A stretch of 64,000 nucleotides of DNA from Caulobacter sp. Root343. Its GTDB lineage: Bacteria; Pseudomonadota; Alphaproteobacteria; Caulobacterales; Caulobacteraceae. Under the pieces are notes generated by a model. The model saw only the letters and a list, made by a program, of their open reading frames with translations. It did not search any database and was not told the DNA's origin. The first letter of the stretch is position 1. Each line of letters starts with the position of its first letter. The stretch is from assembly GCF_001425745.1 (NCBI RefSeq), contig NZ_LMDF01000005.1, positions 216,916-280,915 on the forward strand. The letters run 5' to 3'. This document shows positions 24,675-32,896 of the stretch, in pieces. The position numbers and the translations under genes were made by a program.

Positions 24675-25371
24675 CGCCCTTCTGGCCGCCCTGCTGGCTA
24701 GCCTTTTGGCCGCCAGCCTCGCCACCCCCGCCCTCGCCCAGGTCTCGGGCGGCGTCGCCGTCCAGAGCGACTACCGCCTGCGCGGCTACTCGATCAGCGA
24801 CGGTCGCGCGGTCGGCGTGCTGGACCTTTCCTACGACCACGCCTCCGGCCTCTACGCCAACGGCTCGGTGATCGGCGGCAAGGGCCGGAGCGGCGACCTG
24901 GACGTGGTGGGCCTGATCGGCAATGTCGGCTATGCGCGCCGGCTGAACGACCGCCTGACCCTCGACACCGGCGTCGTCCAGACCAGCCGCATGCAGCACT
25001 ACAGTCCGAGAACGACGGGCCGGTACACCGAAGGCTATGTCGGCCTGAACGCCGGCGACCTTTCGGCGCGGATCAGCTATTCGCCCAACTATCTGCGCCA
25101 CGGCGTCAAGACCCTGTACGGCGAGATCAACGCCGGCGTCGACACCGTCGCCCAGCTGCGCCTCGACGGCCATCTGGGCTATCTGGCCTGCGTGGACGCG
25201 CCGGCGGGGCAACGCTGCACCGACCGGATCGTCTGGCGGATCGGGGCCTCGCGGCGGTTCGACCGCCTGGAGCTGCAGGCCGCCCTCACCGGGGCCGAGG
25301 CGCCCGGCGGGCGAGACCTTCGCCTGGACGGCAACCCCGCCCTGACCTTCGGCGCCAGCTGGACGTTCTAG
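24514..25371 (+). CDS. TorF-like putative porin (start uncertain)
   Basis: The C-terminal 210 residues form an outer-membrane barrel of the TorF type (GGVAVQSDYRLRGYSIS..., ending FGASWTF with terminal Phe). A strong signal peptide (ALLAALLASLLAASLATPALA) lies just upstream. No in-frame ATG, GTG or TTG starts the signal peptide at the usual place. The nearest ATG is at 24514, inside the protease gene, giving a 50-residue proline/alanine-rich extension and a 161-bp overlap. The coding start is therefore unresolved: a rare start codon, coupling by frameshift from the protease, or the long N-terminus are all possible. Confidence 0.75.
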   Translation: MFVKAVRPVSRPCSSPPARKAASSTPTPRCSEESAAAPAPAPWPRAARKPAPASALLAALLASLLAASLATPALAQVSGGVAVQSDYRLRGYSISDGRAVGVLDLSYDHASGLYANGSVIGGKGRSGDLDVVGLIGNVGYARRLNDRLTLDTGVVQTSRMQHYSPRTTGRYTEGYVGLNAGDLSARISYSPNYLRHGVKTLYGEINAGVDTVAQLRLDGHLGYLACVDAPAGQRCTDRIVWRIGASRRFDRLELQAALTGAEAPGGRDLRLDGNPALTFGASWTF

Positions 25372-25415
25372 GGCTAGAGTTGGAGCCAATCGACATTATC
25401 GCGAGTCGAATTTAC

Positions 25416-25560
25416 CCGCCTTCCTGGGCCTTGTGCCCAGGACCCAGGGTTCAGCTTCAGCGGAATTGAGGCTGAGTTCACGGTCTTTCGGCCGCGCAAA
25501 AAGCAGAGACTCCCCGCCTGCCTCGAACATGGGTCCTGGGCACGAGGCCCAGGAAGGCGG
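25416..25560. repeat. Family C intergenic repeat, copy 1
   Basis: 145 bp with 30-bp inverted ends matching at 29 positions (25416-25445 against 25531-25560). Each arm also contains its own CCTGGGC...GCCCAGG hairpin. It lies between the convergent porin and ABC transporter genes. A second copy in the opposite internal orientation is at 36816-36957. Confidence 0.88.
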
Positions 25561-25595
25561 TGGGATTTGTACCCCAGGATGAACGTCGACTGCCT

Positions 25596-27323
25596 CTAAC
25601 CCGCCATGACCGCCGGCGCGCGCCGACGCAGCCGCAGATCCGGAAAAGTCAGCAGGTGATCGCACAGCGCCAGGCTCTCGGCGCGATGCGACACCATCAG
25701 GATCGTCGTCGCCGGCCGCAGCTGGTCAAGCCGCGCCAGGATCGCCCGTTCGGTCGCCACGTCCAGGGCGTTGGTCGCCTCGTCCAGGATCAGCAGGCCG
25801 GGCCGGCGCAGCACCGCGCGCGCCAGGGCCAGGCGTTGCCGCTCGCCGGCCGAGACCCGCGCGCCGCGATCGCCGACCGCGCCGTCCAGGCCCAGCCGCG
25901 CCAGCAGGTCGCCGGCCTGGGCCAGGGCCAGCGCCTCGACCATCTCGGTCTCGGTCGCGTCGGGACAGCCCCAGGCCAGGTTGCGGCGCACCGAGCCGTC
26001 GAACAGGAACGCCTCCTGCGCCACATAGGCCAGGCGCTCGCCCCGCCCGTCGCCGACCGCCAGCCGTCCGGCCTCGGGGACCAGCAGGCCGGCCACTAGG
26101 TCGAGGAAGGTGGTCTTGCCCACGCCCGACCGCCCCACCAGCCCGACGAACGCGCCGGCGGGGATGACCAGGCTCTGGCCCTCCAGCAACGGCATGGCCG
26201 CGCCCGGAGGACGATAGGTCACGCGGCGCAGCACCACGGCCTCGCCGACGGCGCACGGCGGCGCCGGCGCGGGATCGTCGACGGCGGCGTCGCTGAGCGA
26301 CCGCTCCAACGCCCGGACCACGGCGTAGGCAGGCAGGCTGTGCAGCACCTGCTGGACGCCCTGCTGGGCCAGCTGGGCCGGACCGCTCATCCGCGCCAGC
26401 ACCAGCAGCAGGGCCAGCAGCACCGGGGCTGGCAGGCGCAGCCAGGCGACGCCCGCGACCAGCACCGCCGCCCCGATCGCTGCGGCCAGCCCGGCCGCGA
26501 CGCCGCGCAGCGCGGTCTGCTGGCCGGCGAAGTCCAGCCGGTCGCGGATCGCGGCGCCGGACGCGCGGCGATATTCGGCCACGAAGGTCTCCTGCAGCCG
26601 CTCGGCCCGGGCCAGTTTCAGCCCGCCCAGGAACGCCGAGGCCCCCTCGGCCATGCCGAAATGGGCGTCGGTGATCGAGCGGCCCAGGGCCCGGGCCCGC
26701 GTTAGGAACGGGCGGCTGGCCAGGGCGGCCAGGCCGGCGAAACCGAACGCCACCGCCCCGCCCAGCGGCGTCAGGCCCAAAGCCAGCACGCCGAGGCCGA
26801 CCAGCATGGCCAGGGCGGTCACCGCCAGCAGGGCCGAGTGGGCGGCGATGCCGATCTGGTGGATCTCGACGCTGAGCGCCTGGGTCATCCGCGCCTGGCT
26901 GACGCCGACCACGTCACGCCAGCGGGCGTCGGCGATCCGCCGGACCAGTCGCAGCCGGATCGACTCGACGAAGGCCATCTGCAGGGCGTTCAGCCGCCGG
27001 TCGCGCCAGGACAGCACCAGGCCCCGGACCGCCATCAGGGCCGCGAAGGCCGCCAGCAGGAGCAGCAGGCGCTGGGTCTGGTCGAAGCGTCCCAGCACCG
27101 GCGCCAGCCTCGACATCACCGGTCCGTCCAGGTCGCGCCCCGGCGTCAGGACCAGACCCAGCAGCGGAACCAGCAGCAGCAGGCCGATGCCCTCGAACAC
27201 CGCTCCCAGCGCCACCAGCGCCGCGGCGGCGGCGGCCCGCCAGCGCGCGAAGGCCAGGAAGGCGCGGACGAAGGCGACCAGCCCGGCGTCAGGATCCTCG
27301 CGCGGCCCCGGCGCGGCGCTCAT
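25596..27323 (-). CDS. ABC transporter, fused permease and ATPase (exporter type)
   Basis: 575 aa. The N-terminal half has about six membrane helices of the ABC exporter fold. The C-terminal ATPase has Walker A GRSGVGKTT, a Q-loop in YVAQEAFLF, the signature VSAGERQRLALARA (the usual LSGGQ is changed to VSAGE), Walker B LLILDEATNALD, and the switch histidine in VSHRAE. It functions as a homodimer or with a partner to flip lipid-linked or other hydrophobic substrates. The start overlaps the upstream methyltransferase stop by ATGA, so it belongs to the ligase-methyltransferase-ABC operon of the polysaccharide locus. Confidence 0.9.
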   Translation of the reverse strand: MSAAPGPREDPDAGLVAFVRAFLAFARWRAAAAAALVALGAVFEGIGLLLLVPLLGLVLTPGRDLDGPVMSRLAPVLGRFDQTQRLLLLLAAFAALMAVRGLVLSWRDRRLNALQMAFVESIRLRLVRRIADARWRDVVGVSQARMTQALSVEIHQIGIAAHSALLAVTALAMLVGLGVLALGLTPLGGAVAFGFAGLAALASRPFLTRARALGRSITDAHFGMAEGASAFLGGLKLARAERLQETFVAEYRRASGAAIRDRLDFAGQQTALRGVAAGLAAAIGAAVLVAGVAWLRLPAPVLLALLLVLARMSGPAQLAQQGVQQVLHSLPAYAVVRALERSLSDAAVDDPAPAPPCAVGEAVVLRRVTYRPPGAAMPLLEGQSLVIPAGAFVGLVGRSGVGKTTFLDLVAGLLVPEAGRLAVGDGRGERLAYVAQEAFLFDGSVRRNLAWGCPDATETEMVEALALAQAGDLLARLGLDGAVGDRGARVSAGERQRLALARAVLRRPGLLILDEATNALDVATERAILARLDQLRPATTILMVSHRAESLALCDHLLTFPDLRLRRRAPAVMAG

Positions 27324-28045
27324 CCCGCGCCCTGCTTGACGACCAGCACCTGGCCCCAGGGCAGGCCGATCACGGTGTCGGGCCGGGCGGCGAAATAGTC
27401 GGCGAACACCTGGCGCACGCCCGGGTCGTCGTAGTCGTCGCCCAGCAGCATGCCGCCGGGGCTCAGGCGCGGGTGGAAGAACTCCAGCCCGGCGCGGGTG
27501 CCCGTGGGCAGGTCGAGGTCGAGATGGACGAACGAAAAGGTCAGCGCCTCCAGCCCGAGGGCGGAGCGGGGAAAGAGGCCGGGATGCAGCAGCACGCCCG
27601 GATAGCTGGCCAGCAGCCGTTCGACCTCGAGCCGCTGACCGTGGACCGCGCCGAAATGGGCGCGCACGGCCTCCAAGTCGGGGTTTGGCTCGGTATCGGC
27701 GTCGGCTGAATGCTCGTCCTGCAGGGTCTCGAACACGTCGAACAGGTGCAGCGGCGTCCGCCCCTTGGCCTCGCAGATCAACCGCGCGCTGCCGCCCATC
27801 AGCACCCCGGCCTCGGCCATCACGCCCGGCAGACGACGGGCGGCGGCGACGCAGATCTGGATCTGCAGGGCGGCGGCGTCGTTCATCAGCAGCGCCGTCC
27901 GCCGTCGGGTCTCACCGATCGCCTCCAGGGCCGGGCGCCATTCGGCCGCCAGGGGGGTTTGGATCGAACCGCGCGTCGCCAGCAGGCCGCGCAGCAGCGC
28001 GCCCGGCGACAGGCGTTGGCGCAGGCGAGGTGGGCCGAGGCTCAA
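27320..28045 (-). CDS. TylF/macrocin O-methyltransferase-like protein
   Basis: 241 aa from TTG 28045, which overlaps the ligase stop as TTGA. It has the TylF-type order: AEAGVLMGGSARLICEAKG (SAM loop), HLFDVFETL, a histidine/aspartate-rich FSFVHLDLDLPTGTRAGLEFFHPRL, and GGMLLGDDYDDPGV. These match divalent-metal-dependent sugar O-methyltransferases. The longer in-frame extension upstream is antisense-like noise over the ligase gene. It probably methylates a sugar of the surface polymer, coupled to the ligase and ABC exporter genes. Confidence 0.85.
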   Translation of the reverse strand: MSLGPPRLRQRLSPGALLRGLLATRGSIQTPLAAEWRPALEAIGETRRRTALLMNDAAALQIQICVAAARRLPGVMAEAGVLMGGSARLICEAKGRTPLHLFDVFETLQDEHSADADTEPNPDLEAVRAHFGAVHGQRLEVERLLASYPGVLLHPGLFPRSALGLEALTFSFVHLDLDLPTGTRAGLEFFHPRLSPGGMLLGDDYDDPGVRQVFADYFAARPDTVIGLPWGQVLVVKQGAG

Positions 28046-29430
28046 GGCCGCGCCTCCACGCTCGAAGGCCGATCGCGGGCGGCGGCGATCAGCTCCACGC
28101 ACGCCACGGCGAACAGGGCTCCCAGCAGCGGCGTGCGCAACGGATAGTCGACCAGGCTGGAGATCATCAGGATCAGGGTCACCGTGGCGGCGGCCAGGGC
28201 CATCGCCCGCCGGCGGCCGCCACGGTCGGGGCCGGCGGCCGGGCCGCGTCGCGTCGCCCGCCAGACGGCGCGCGCCCACCATCCGGCGAACCCCGCCAGA
28301 AGGGCCAGGGCCGGAACGCCGCCCTCGATGGCCAGTTGCAGTGGCTCGTTGTGGGCCTGGTTCATGTAGATGGTCGAGAGCAGGGCCCGGGGCTCGAACT
28401 GGCGATAGACCCCGTCGAAGGTTCCAAAGCCCGCCCCCAGGGGCATGAAGGCCTTGGCCGTGGTCAGCAGCGGCTGCAGCATGGCCAGGCGGGTCTCGCC
28501 GGCGATGTCCGAAGGCGCCAGTCGGCCGACGGCCCCGCCCCGGGCGATGGTCAGGGCCAGTCCGGCCGTCACGAGCGACAGCCCGCCGACGGCGATCAGC
28601 CGGGCGACGCGGCGCGCGGGCCACAGGCGCTGGCCGGTCGCGCGCCAGGCCAGCGCCGCGCCGCCCAGGCCGATGGCTCCCAGCACGAGGCCCATCCGCG
28701 AGCCCGTGGCGACCAGGGCGACCAGCAGGAACACCATTGTCGTGGGCGCCAGGACCAGCACCAGCCGGCGGTCGGCGCCGTCGCGAAGTCGGAGGCCCGC
28801 CAGCACGCCGGTCAACGGCAGGGCGCAGGCCATCAGCGCGGCCTGGTGATTGCGATTGGCGAACAGGCCGACCGCCGCGTCCTGCGAGGTCTCGCGATAG
28901 AGGCGCAGGCCGCCCGCCGCGACCTGGGCCAGGCCCAGCAGGCCGCTCAGCACCGCCACCGCCACCACCGCGGCGGCCAGGCGCGTGCGCCCTCGGAAGC
29001 CCAGGTGCAGCGCCGCCAGGGCCGCCGCCGAGGCCGGCAGCAGGGCGGCCAGGGCGTTCAGGGTCAGGTCGGGGCTCAGGCTGAGCGGCCGCCAGCCGAC
29101 GGTTCCCGAGGCCTCGGCGATCCGGGCGTAGGCGTCGTGGCCCGGCAGTCCGGCCCAGACGCCGGGCGGCAGCGGGACCAGTTGCAGCAGGAGCAGGGCG
29201 TAGGCCGCGCCGACGGCGGCCAGGACGCCGGCGTGGCGGCGGAGGATCGCCAGGTCGAGCGGCCAGAGGGTCGCGCCGATCGCCAGCAAGGCCAGGCAGC
29301 GCACCAGCGCCTGCTGGACCTCGTCATGCCGCGAGGCGCCGCCGGCCAAGGCTAGGCCCAAGCCCAGCCCTCCGGCGATCAGCCCGCGATAGGCGGAGCC
29401 GTGAATCCACGATGGCGAGCCTCGGTCCAC
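28042..29430 (-). CDS. O-antigen ligase/polymerase family membrane protein
   Basis: 462 aa with about ten to twelve hydrophobic helices. The family's periplasmic motifs are present: LFANRNHQAALMACALP and MNQAHNEPLQLAIEGG, the H-N-E stretch typical of Wzy_C/WaaL-type proteins. These enzymes transfer polymer from undecaprenyl diphosphate to another acceptor or extend it. It heads an operon with a TylF-like methyltransferase and an ABC exporter. A second, unlike polymerase (34136-35545) is in the same locus, so one of the two may act as ligase or glycosylate a protein. Confidence 0.87.
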   Translation of the reverse strand: MDRGSPSWIHGSAYRGLIAGGLGLGLALAGGASRHDEVQQALVRCLALLAIGATLWPLDLAILRRHAGVLAAVGAAYALLLLQLVPLPPGVWAGLPGHDAYARIAEASGTVGWRPLSLSPDLTLNALAALLPASAAALAALHLGFRGRTRLAAAVVAVAVLSGLLGLAQVAAGGLRLYRETSQDAAVGLFANRNHQAALMACALPLTGVLAGLRLRDGADRRLVLVLAPTTMVFLLVALVATGSRMGLVLGAIGLGGAALAWRATGQRLWPARRVARLIAVGGLSLVTAGLALTIARGGAVGRLAPSDIAGETRLAMLQPLLTTAKAFMPLGAGFGTFDGVYRQFEPRALLSTIYMNQAHNEPLQLAIEGGVPALALLAGFAGWWARAVWRATRRGPAAGPDRGGRRRAMALAAATVTLILMISSLVDYPLRTPLLGALFAVACVELIAAARDRPSSVEARP

Positions 29431-29463
29431 GCATCCCTCCCTGAAACCCGCCAGGCCGGCAAA

Positions 29464-29489
29464 GGGCGGCGACCTCGCGATCGCCGCCC
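29464..29489 (-). terminator. Hairpin downstream of the small exported protein gene
   Basis: Stem GGGCGGCGA / TCGCCGCCC (nine pairs) with an eight-base loop. On the minus strand it is followed by a short TTTGCC. It starts 14 bases after the stop at 29504. A terminator is plausible though the U-run is short. Confidence 0.5.
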
Positions 29490-29503
29490 CGGACGCCAGC
29501 CCC

Positions 29504-29746
29504 TTAGGAGCTGGCGGCCTTGCTGTCGTGCTTGCTCAGCGCCAAGGCGCCGGCAACCACGGCCGCGACGGCGACACCAACCACGACGGTAGTCGAGGTG
29601 GCGGCCGCCCCGGCGCTCGGAGCGATCCCGCTGGCGGCGGCCAGCGAGAGCTTCGAGGCCGGATTGCCCGCCTTCCCCGCGGCGAGCGCGGGAAGCGCCA
29701 CCATGGAGAGGGCGGCCGACACGGCCAGGAGATGTGTCAAACGCAT
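29504..29746 (-). CDS. Small exported protein with one C-terminal membrane helix
   Basis: 80 aa. A signal peptide (LLAVSAALSMVALPALA) is followed by a short Ala/Ser-rich linker, then a hydrophobic segment (TTVVVGVAVAAVVAGALAL) and a basic/polar end (SKHDSKAASS). The mature form would be a roughly 55-residue peptide anchored in the inner membrane. No family is recognised. It stands alone between the ligase operon and the transketolase genes, with a possible terminator hairpin after it. Similar tiny Gly/Ala-rich membrane proteins occur near exopolysaccharide genes, but no function is claimed. Confidence 0.65.
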   Translation of the reverse strand: MRLTHLLAVSAALSMVALPALAAGKAGNPASKLSLAAASGIAPSAGAAATSTTVVVGVAVAAVVAGALALSKHDSKAASS

Positions 29747-29855
29747 CTACAGAGCTCCTCATCGGATACAGGTCTGGATCGCCAGAGGGCCGAAACCCCC
29801 TGGCGAAAAGCGTGCGCACGCTCCGGGGGTGCGTTCCCCTGGAGGCGAGCGACGT

Positions 29856-30815
29856 TCACGCGCCGACGAGATTTCGTTCGCTCTCGAGCGCGCGGACGGC
29901 GTGGCCGTCCAGCATGGCCCGCAGGCGCGCGGCTGCCGCGTGGCGGTCGAGGCCGTAGTGGGCCCGCAGATGGGCCTGGTCGCCGACCTCACTGGGATAG
30001 AGGTCGCGCAGGCCGATCCGGCTGAAGCCGCGCGGGGCGACGCCGCCCTCCAGGCAGGCCTCGGCCACGGCGCCGCCCAGGCCGCCGACGATCGAGTGTT
30101 CCTCCAGGGTCAGCACATAGGGACAGGCGCGCGCCGCGGCGCGGACGCCCTCGACGTCGAACGGCTTGAGGGTGTGGACCTCGACCACGCGCACCCCGAC
30201 GCCCTCGGCCGCCAGCAGCTCGGCGGCCCCCAGGGCCTCGCTGAGGATCCCGCCGACGGCGAAGATCACAGCGTCGTCGCCGTCGCGGACGGTCCGGACC
30301 CGGCCCAGCGTCACAGGCCCCGGCGCCAGCCCGGCCTGGCCCTTGTCCAGCCGCAGATAGCCCGGCCCGCCGCGCGCGTGCATCTGGCAGGTCAGCACAT
30401 AGGCCTGCCAAGGGTCCGAGGGGGCCACGACCGTCATCTCCGGCAAGGCCCGCAGGATGGCCAGATCCTCGGTGGCGAAGTGCGACATGCCCAGCTGGCC
30501 GTACGAGAACCCGCCGCCGACCGCCACGACCGTCACGTCGGCCCGGTGATAGCAGACGTCGTTGCGCAGCTGCTCCAGGCACCGCAGGGTCGGGAAGTTG
30601 GCGATCGAATAGGTGTAGGCTCGCGCCCCGGTCAGGGCCATGCCGCAGGCCACGGCGGTCATGTTCTGCTCGGCGACGCCGGCGTTGACATAGGCGTCCG
30701 GAAACCGGGCGATGAAGTCGTCGAGCACGCTGAAACCGAGGTCGCCGCTGACCAGCATCACGCGCGGATCCTCGGCGGCCAGGTCGGTCAGCGCCCGGAT
30801 GAAGCTGTCACGCAT
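29856..30815 (-). CDS. Transketolase-like protein, pyrimidine-binding plus C-terminal subunit
   Basis: 319 aa, the C-terminal half of a split transketolase. The thiamine-pyrimidine-binding part contains the catalytic-type glutamate in NAGVAEQNMTAVACGMAL and SHFATEDLAILRALP. A transketolase C-domain follows (VRVVEVHTLKPFD, LTLEEHSIVGGLG). It pairs with the upstream 284-aa subunit, which it overlaps by 8 bp. Split transketolases in polysaccharide loci are thought to move a two-carbon ketol unit onto a sugar nucleotide intermediate. The order with a DegT aminotransferase suggests an unusual branched or extended amino sugar. Confidence 0.9.
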   Translation of the reverse strand: MRDSFIRALTDLAAEDPRVMLVSGDLGFSVLDDFIARFPDAYVNAGVAEQNMTAVACGMALTGARAYTYSIANFPTLRCLEQLRNDVCYHRADVTVVAVGGGFSYGQLGMSHFATEDLAILRALPEMTVVAPSDPWQAYVLTCQMHARGGPGYLRLDKGQAGLAPGPVTLGRVRTVRDGDDAVIFAVGGILSEALGAAELLAAEGVGVRVVEVHTLKPFDVEGVRAAARACPYVLTLEEHSIVGGLGGAVAEACLEGGVAPRGFSRIGLRDLYPSEVGDQAHLRAHYGLDRHAAAARLRAMLDGHAVRALESERNLVGA

Positions 30816-31662
30816 CGGCGGTCTCCATCGCGGCTTCCTGATCGGCCAGATCCAGCTCGGCCAGCGCCGCCGCCAGTTCCTCGCCGGCCGGGGCGCGGTA
30901 GTGCCACAGCACCTGGTTCTCCATGAACGAGACCCCCCGCCCCTTGACCGTATGGGCGATGACGCAGGTGGGGCGGTCGTCGAGCGCGGCCGCCGCGAAC
31001 GCCGCCTTCAGCGCGGCGTGGTCGTGGCCGTCCAGCTCGGCGACGCTCCAGCCGAAGGCCCGCCACTTGTCGGCGAACGGCTCCAGGCCGAGCGTGTCGG
31101 CGATCGAGGTCAGGGCCTGCAGCTTGTTGTAGTCGATCACCGCGCACAGGTTGGACAGCCGGTGATGGGCCGCGAACAGCGCCGCCTCCCAGTTCGAGCC
31201 CTCGTCGCACTCGCCGTCGCTGAGCGCCACATAGACCCGCTGCCGGCCGCCCATGCGCCGCAGCTGCAGGGCCATGCCGGTACCGACGCCCAGGCCGTGG
31301 CCCAGCGACCCGGTCGACACCTCCACCCCCGGCACGCCCTTGTGGTTGACGTGGCCCGACAGCACCGAGCCGTTGCGATAGTGCGTCTCCAGCACCGACA
31401 GCGGCATGAAGCCGCGCTCGGCCAGGGCCGCGTAGACGCAGGCGCCGGCGTGGCCCTTGGACAGGATGAACCGGTCGCGGTCGGGCCAGGCGGGGTCGGC
31501 GGGATCGACCCGCAGCACCTGCCCGTACAGCACCGCCATGATGTCGGCCAGCGACAGACCCGAGCCGACATGCGAGCTCTTGCCCGAGGCGCACATGCGC
31601 ACGACGTGACGGCGCAGGCGCCGCGCCAGGGCCTCGGTTTCGAGAGGCGCCGCGGCGCTCAC
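30808..31662 (-). CDS. Transketolase-like protein, thiamine-diphosphate-binding subunit
   Basis: 284 aa from GTG 31662, overlapping the DegT gene stop as GTGA. It carries the thiamine-diphosphate binding motif: SDGECDEGSNWEAALFAA followed by LCAVIDYNKLQA (GDG...N type). Other transketolase marks are FILSKGHAGACVYAAL and STGSLGHGLGVG. It lacks the pyrimidine and C-terminal domains, which are encoded by the next gene, so the active enzyme is expected to be a two-subunit complex. Upstream in-frame sequence is not homologous. Placement in the polysaccharide locus argues against the housekeeping pentose phosphate enzyme. Confidence 0.9.
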   Translation of the reverse strand: MSAAAPLETEALARRLRRHVVRMCASGKSSHVGSGLSLADIMAVLYGQVLRVDPADPAWPDRDRFILSKGHAGACVYAALAERGFMPLSVLETHYRNGSVLSGHVNHKGVPGVEVSTGSLGHGLGVGTGMALQLRRMGGRQRVYVALSDGECDEGSNWEAALFAAHHRLSNLCAVIDYNKLQALTSIADTLGLEPFADKWRAFGWSVAELDGHDHAALKAAFAAAALDDRPTCVIAHTVKGRGVSFMENQVLWHYRAPAGEELAAALAELDLADQEAAMETADA

Positions 31663-32789
31663 GCGAAGAACTCGCGCACGCAGGCGATCACGCGGTCGAC
31701 CTGGCCGTCGGTCAGCAGGTGGTTCATCGGCAGCAGCAGCGAGCGGGCGAAGAACCGGTCGGTCTTCGGCAGGTGCTGGTCGAAGCCCAGGTTGCGGAAC
31801 TGGTGCAGGCCGATGCCGCCCCACTGCACGATCGTGCCGATCCCCTGGGCCGCCAGGTGGGCGCGCAGGGCGTCGCGGGCGTCGCAGCAGACCTCGTAGT
31901 TCTGGAAGATGTCGAAGCGGTTCGACGCCTCCGGCCCCGGCGGCAGGTCGAGGGCGGCGATCCCGGCGAAGGCCTCGTGATAGCGGGCCGCGACTTGGCG
32001 GCGGCGGGCGATGGCCTCGTCGTAATAGGTCAGCTTGTAGGCCAGGATGGCGGCGTGGAGATTGTCCAGCCGCGCGTTGGAGCCCCAGGTCTCGACGTCC
32101 TTCGAGATGGCCTTGTCGCGGCCGGCTCCGTGGTTGCGCATGGCCCGCACCGTCTCGGCCAGGTCGTCGTCGTCGGTGACCAGGGCCCCGGCGTCGCCGA
32201 AGCAGCCCAGGGTCTTGGACGGATAGAAGCTGAACGCGCCCCAGGCGCCGAAGCGGCCGGCCACCCGGCCGTCGAGGCGCGCGCCCAGGGCCTGGGCGGC
32301 GTCCTCGTAGACCGCCAGCCCGTGCTCGGCGGCGATCTCGAGCAGCGCGTCCATGTCCGACACCCGGCCGTTGACGTGCACCGCCATGATCGCCCGGGTT
32401 CGCGGGGTGATCGCCGCGCGCACCGCGTCCGGATCGACCAGCCAGTCGTGCTCCGACAGCTCGACCGGCACCGGCCGCCCGCCCGCGTGATGGATCGCCT
32501 GGGCCGCCGCCACGAAGCTGTGGCCCGGCAGGATCACCTCGGCGCCGCGCTCCAGGCCCGAGGCCCGCAGGCCCAGCAGCATGGCGTGGGTGCAGTCGGA
32601 AACGCCGATGACGTGACGGACGCCCAGATACGCGGCCAGGGCGGCCTCGAACCCGTCGACCGCCGACTGCAGGATGAACCCGCCCGACGCCGCGGTCTCG
32701 TGCAGGATGCGCCCGAACGTGTCCGCCCGTTCGGCGTAGAGGGCTTTCCAATCAAAGAATGGAACCAGAGGACCGCCTTGGGAGCACAT
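31659..32789 (-). CDS. DegT/DnrJ/EryC1-family sugar aminotransferase
   Basis: 376 aa. This PLP enzyme transfers an amino group to a keto-sugar nucleotide. Visible are SDCTHAMLLGLRA, YEDAAQALGA (the aspartate contacting PLP), the PLP lysine in FSFYPSKTLGCFGDAGA, and ETWGSNARLDNLHAA. It is the first gene of a unit with the split transketolase. Amination next to a ketol transfer suggests synthesis of one dedicated sugar. Which position is aminated cannot be told. Confidence 0.9.
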   Translation of the reverse strand: MCSQGGPLVPFFDWKALYAERADTFGRILHETAASGGFILQSAVDGFEAALAAYLGVRHVIGVSDCTHAMLLGLRASGLERGAEVILPGHSFVAAAQAIHHAGGRPVPVELSEHDWLVDPDAVRAAITPRTRAIMAVHVNGRVSDMDALLEIAAEHGLAVYEDAAQALGARLDGRVAGRFGAWGAFSFYPSKTLGCFGDAGALVTDDDDLAETVRAMRNHGAGRDKAISKDVETWGSNARLDNLHAAILAYKLTYYDEAIARRRQVAARYHEAFAGIAALDLPPGPEASNRFDIFQNYEVCCDARDALRAHLAAQGIGTIVQWGGIGLHQFRNLGFDQHLPKTDRFFARSLLLPMNHLLTDGQVDRVIACVREFFA

Positions 32790-32896
32790 ACCACGCGCCG
32801 CCTTGTGATGAGCGAGGCGGTCGCCCCGCCGAATGTCGATAGGTGCGCCTTTCCCTGGGCCCGGTTCAAAGAGCCGCCCCGTCAGAGATCTTTCGA

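Noticed and set aside
32840..32896. Upstream start of the WbuB-like glycosyltransferase (MRLSLGPVQRAAPSEIF)
   Set aside because: The family sequence begins at MRILYLTQW; the extra residues look like untranslated leader.
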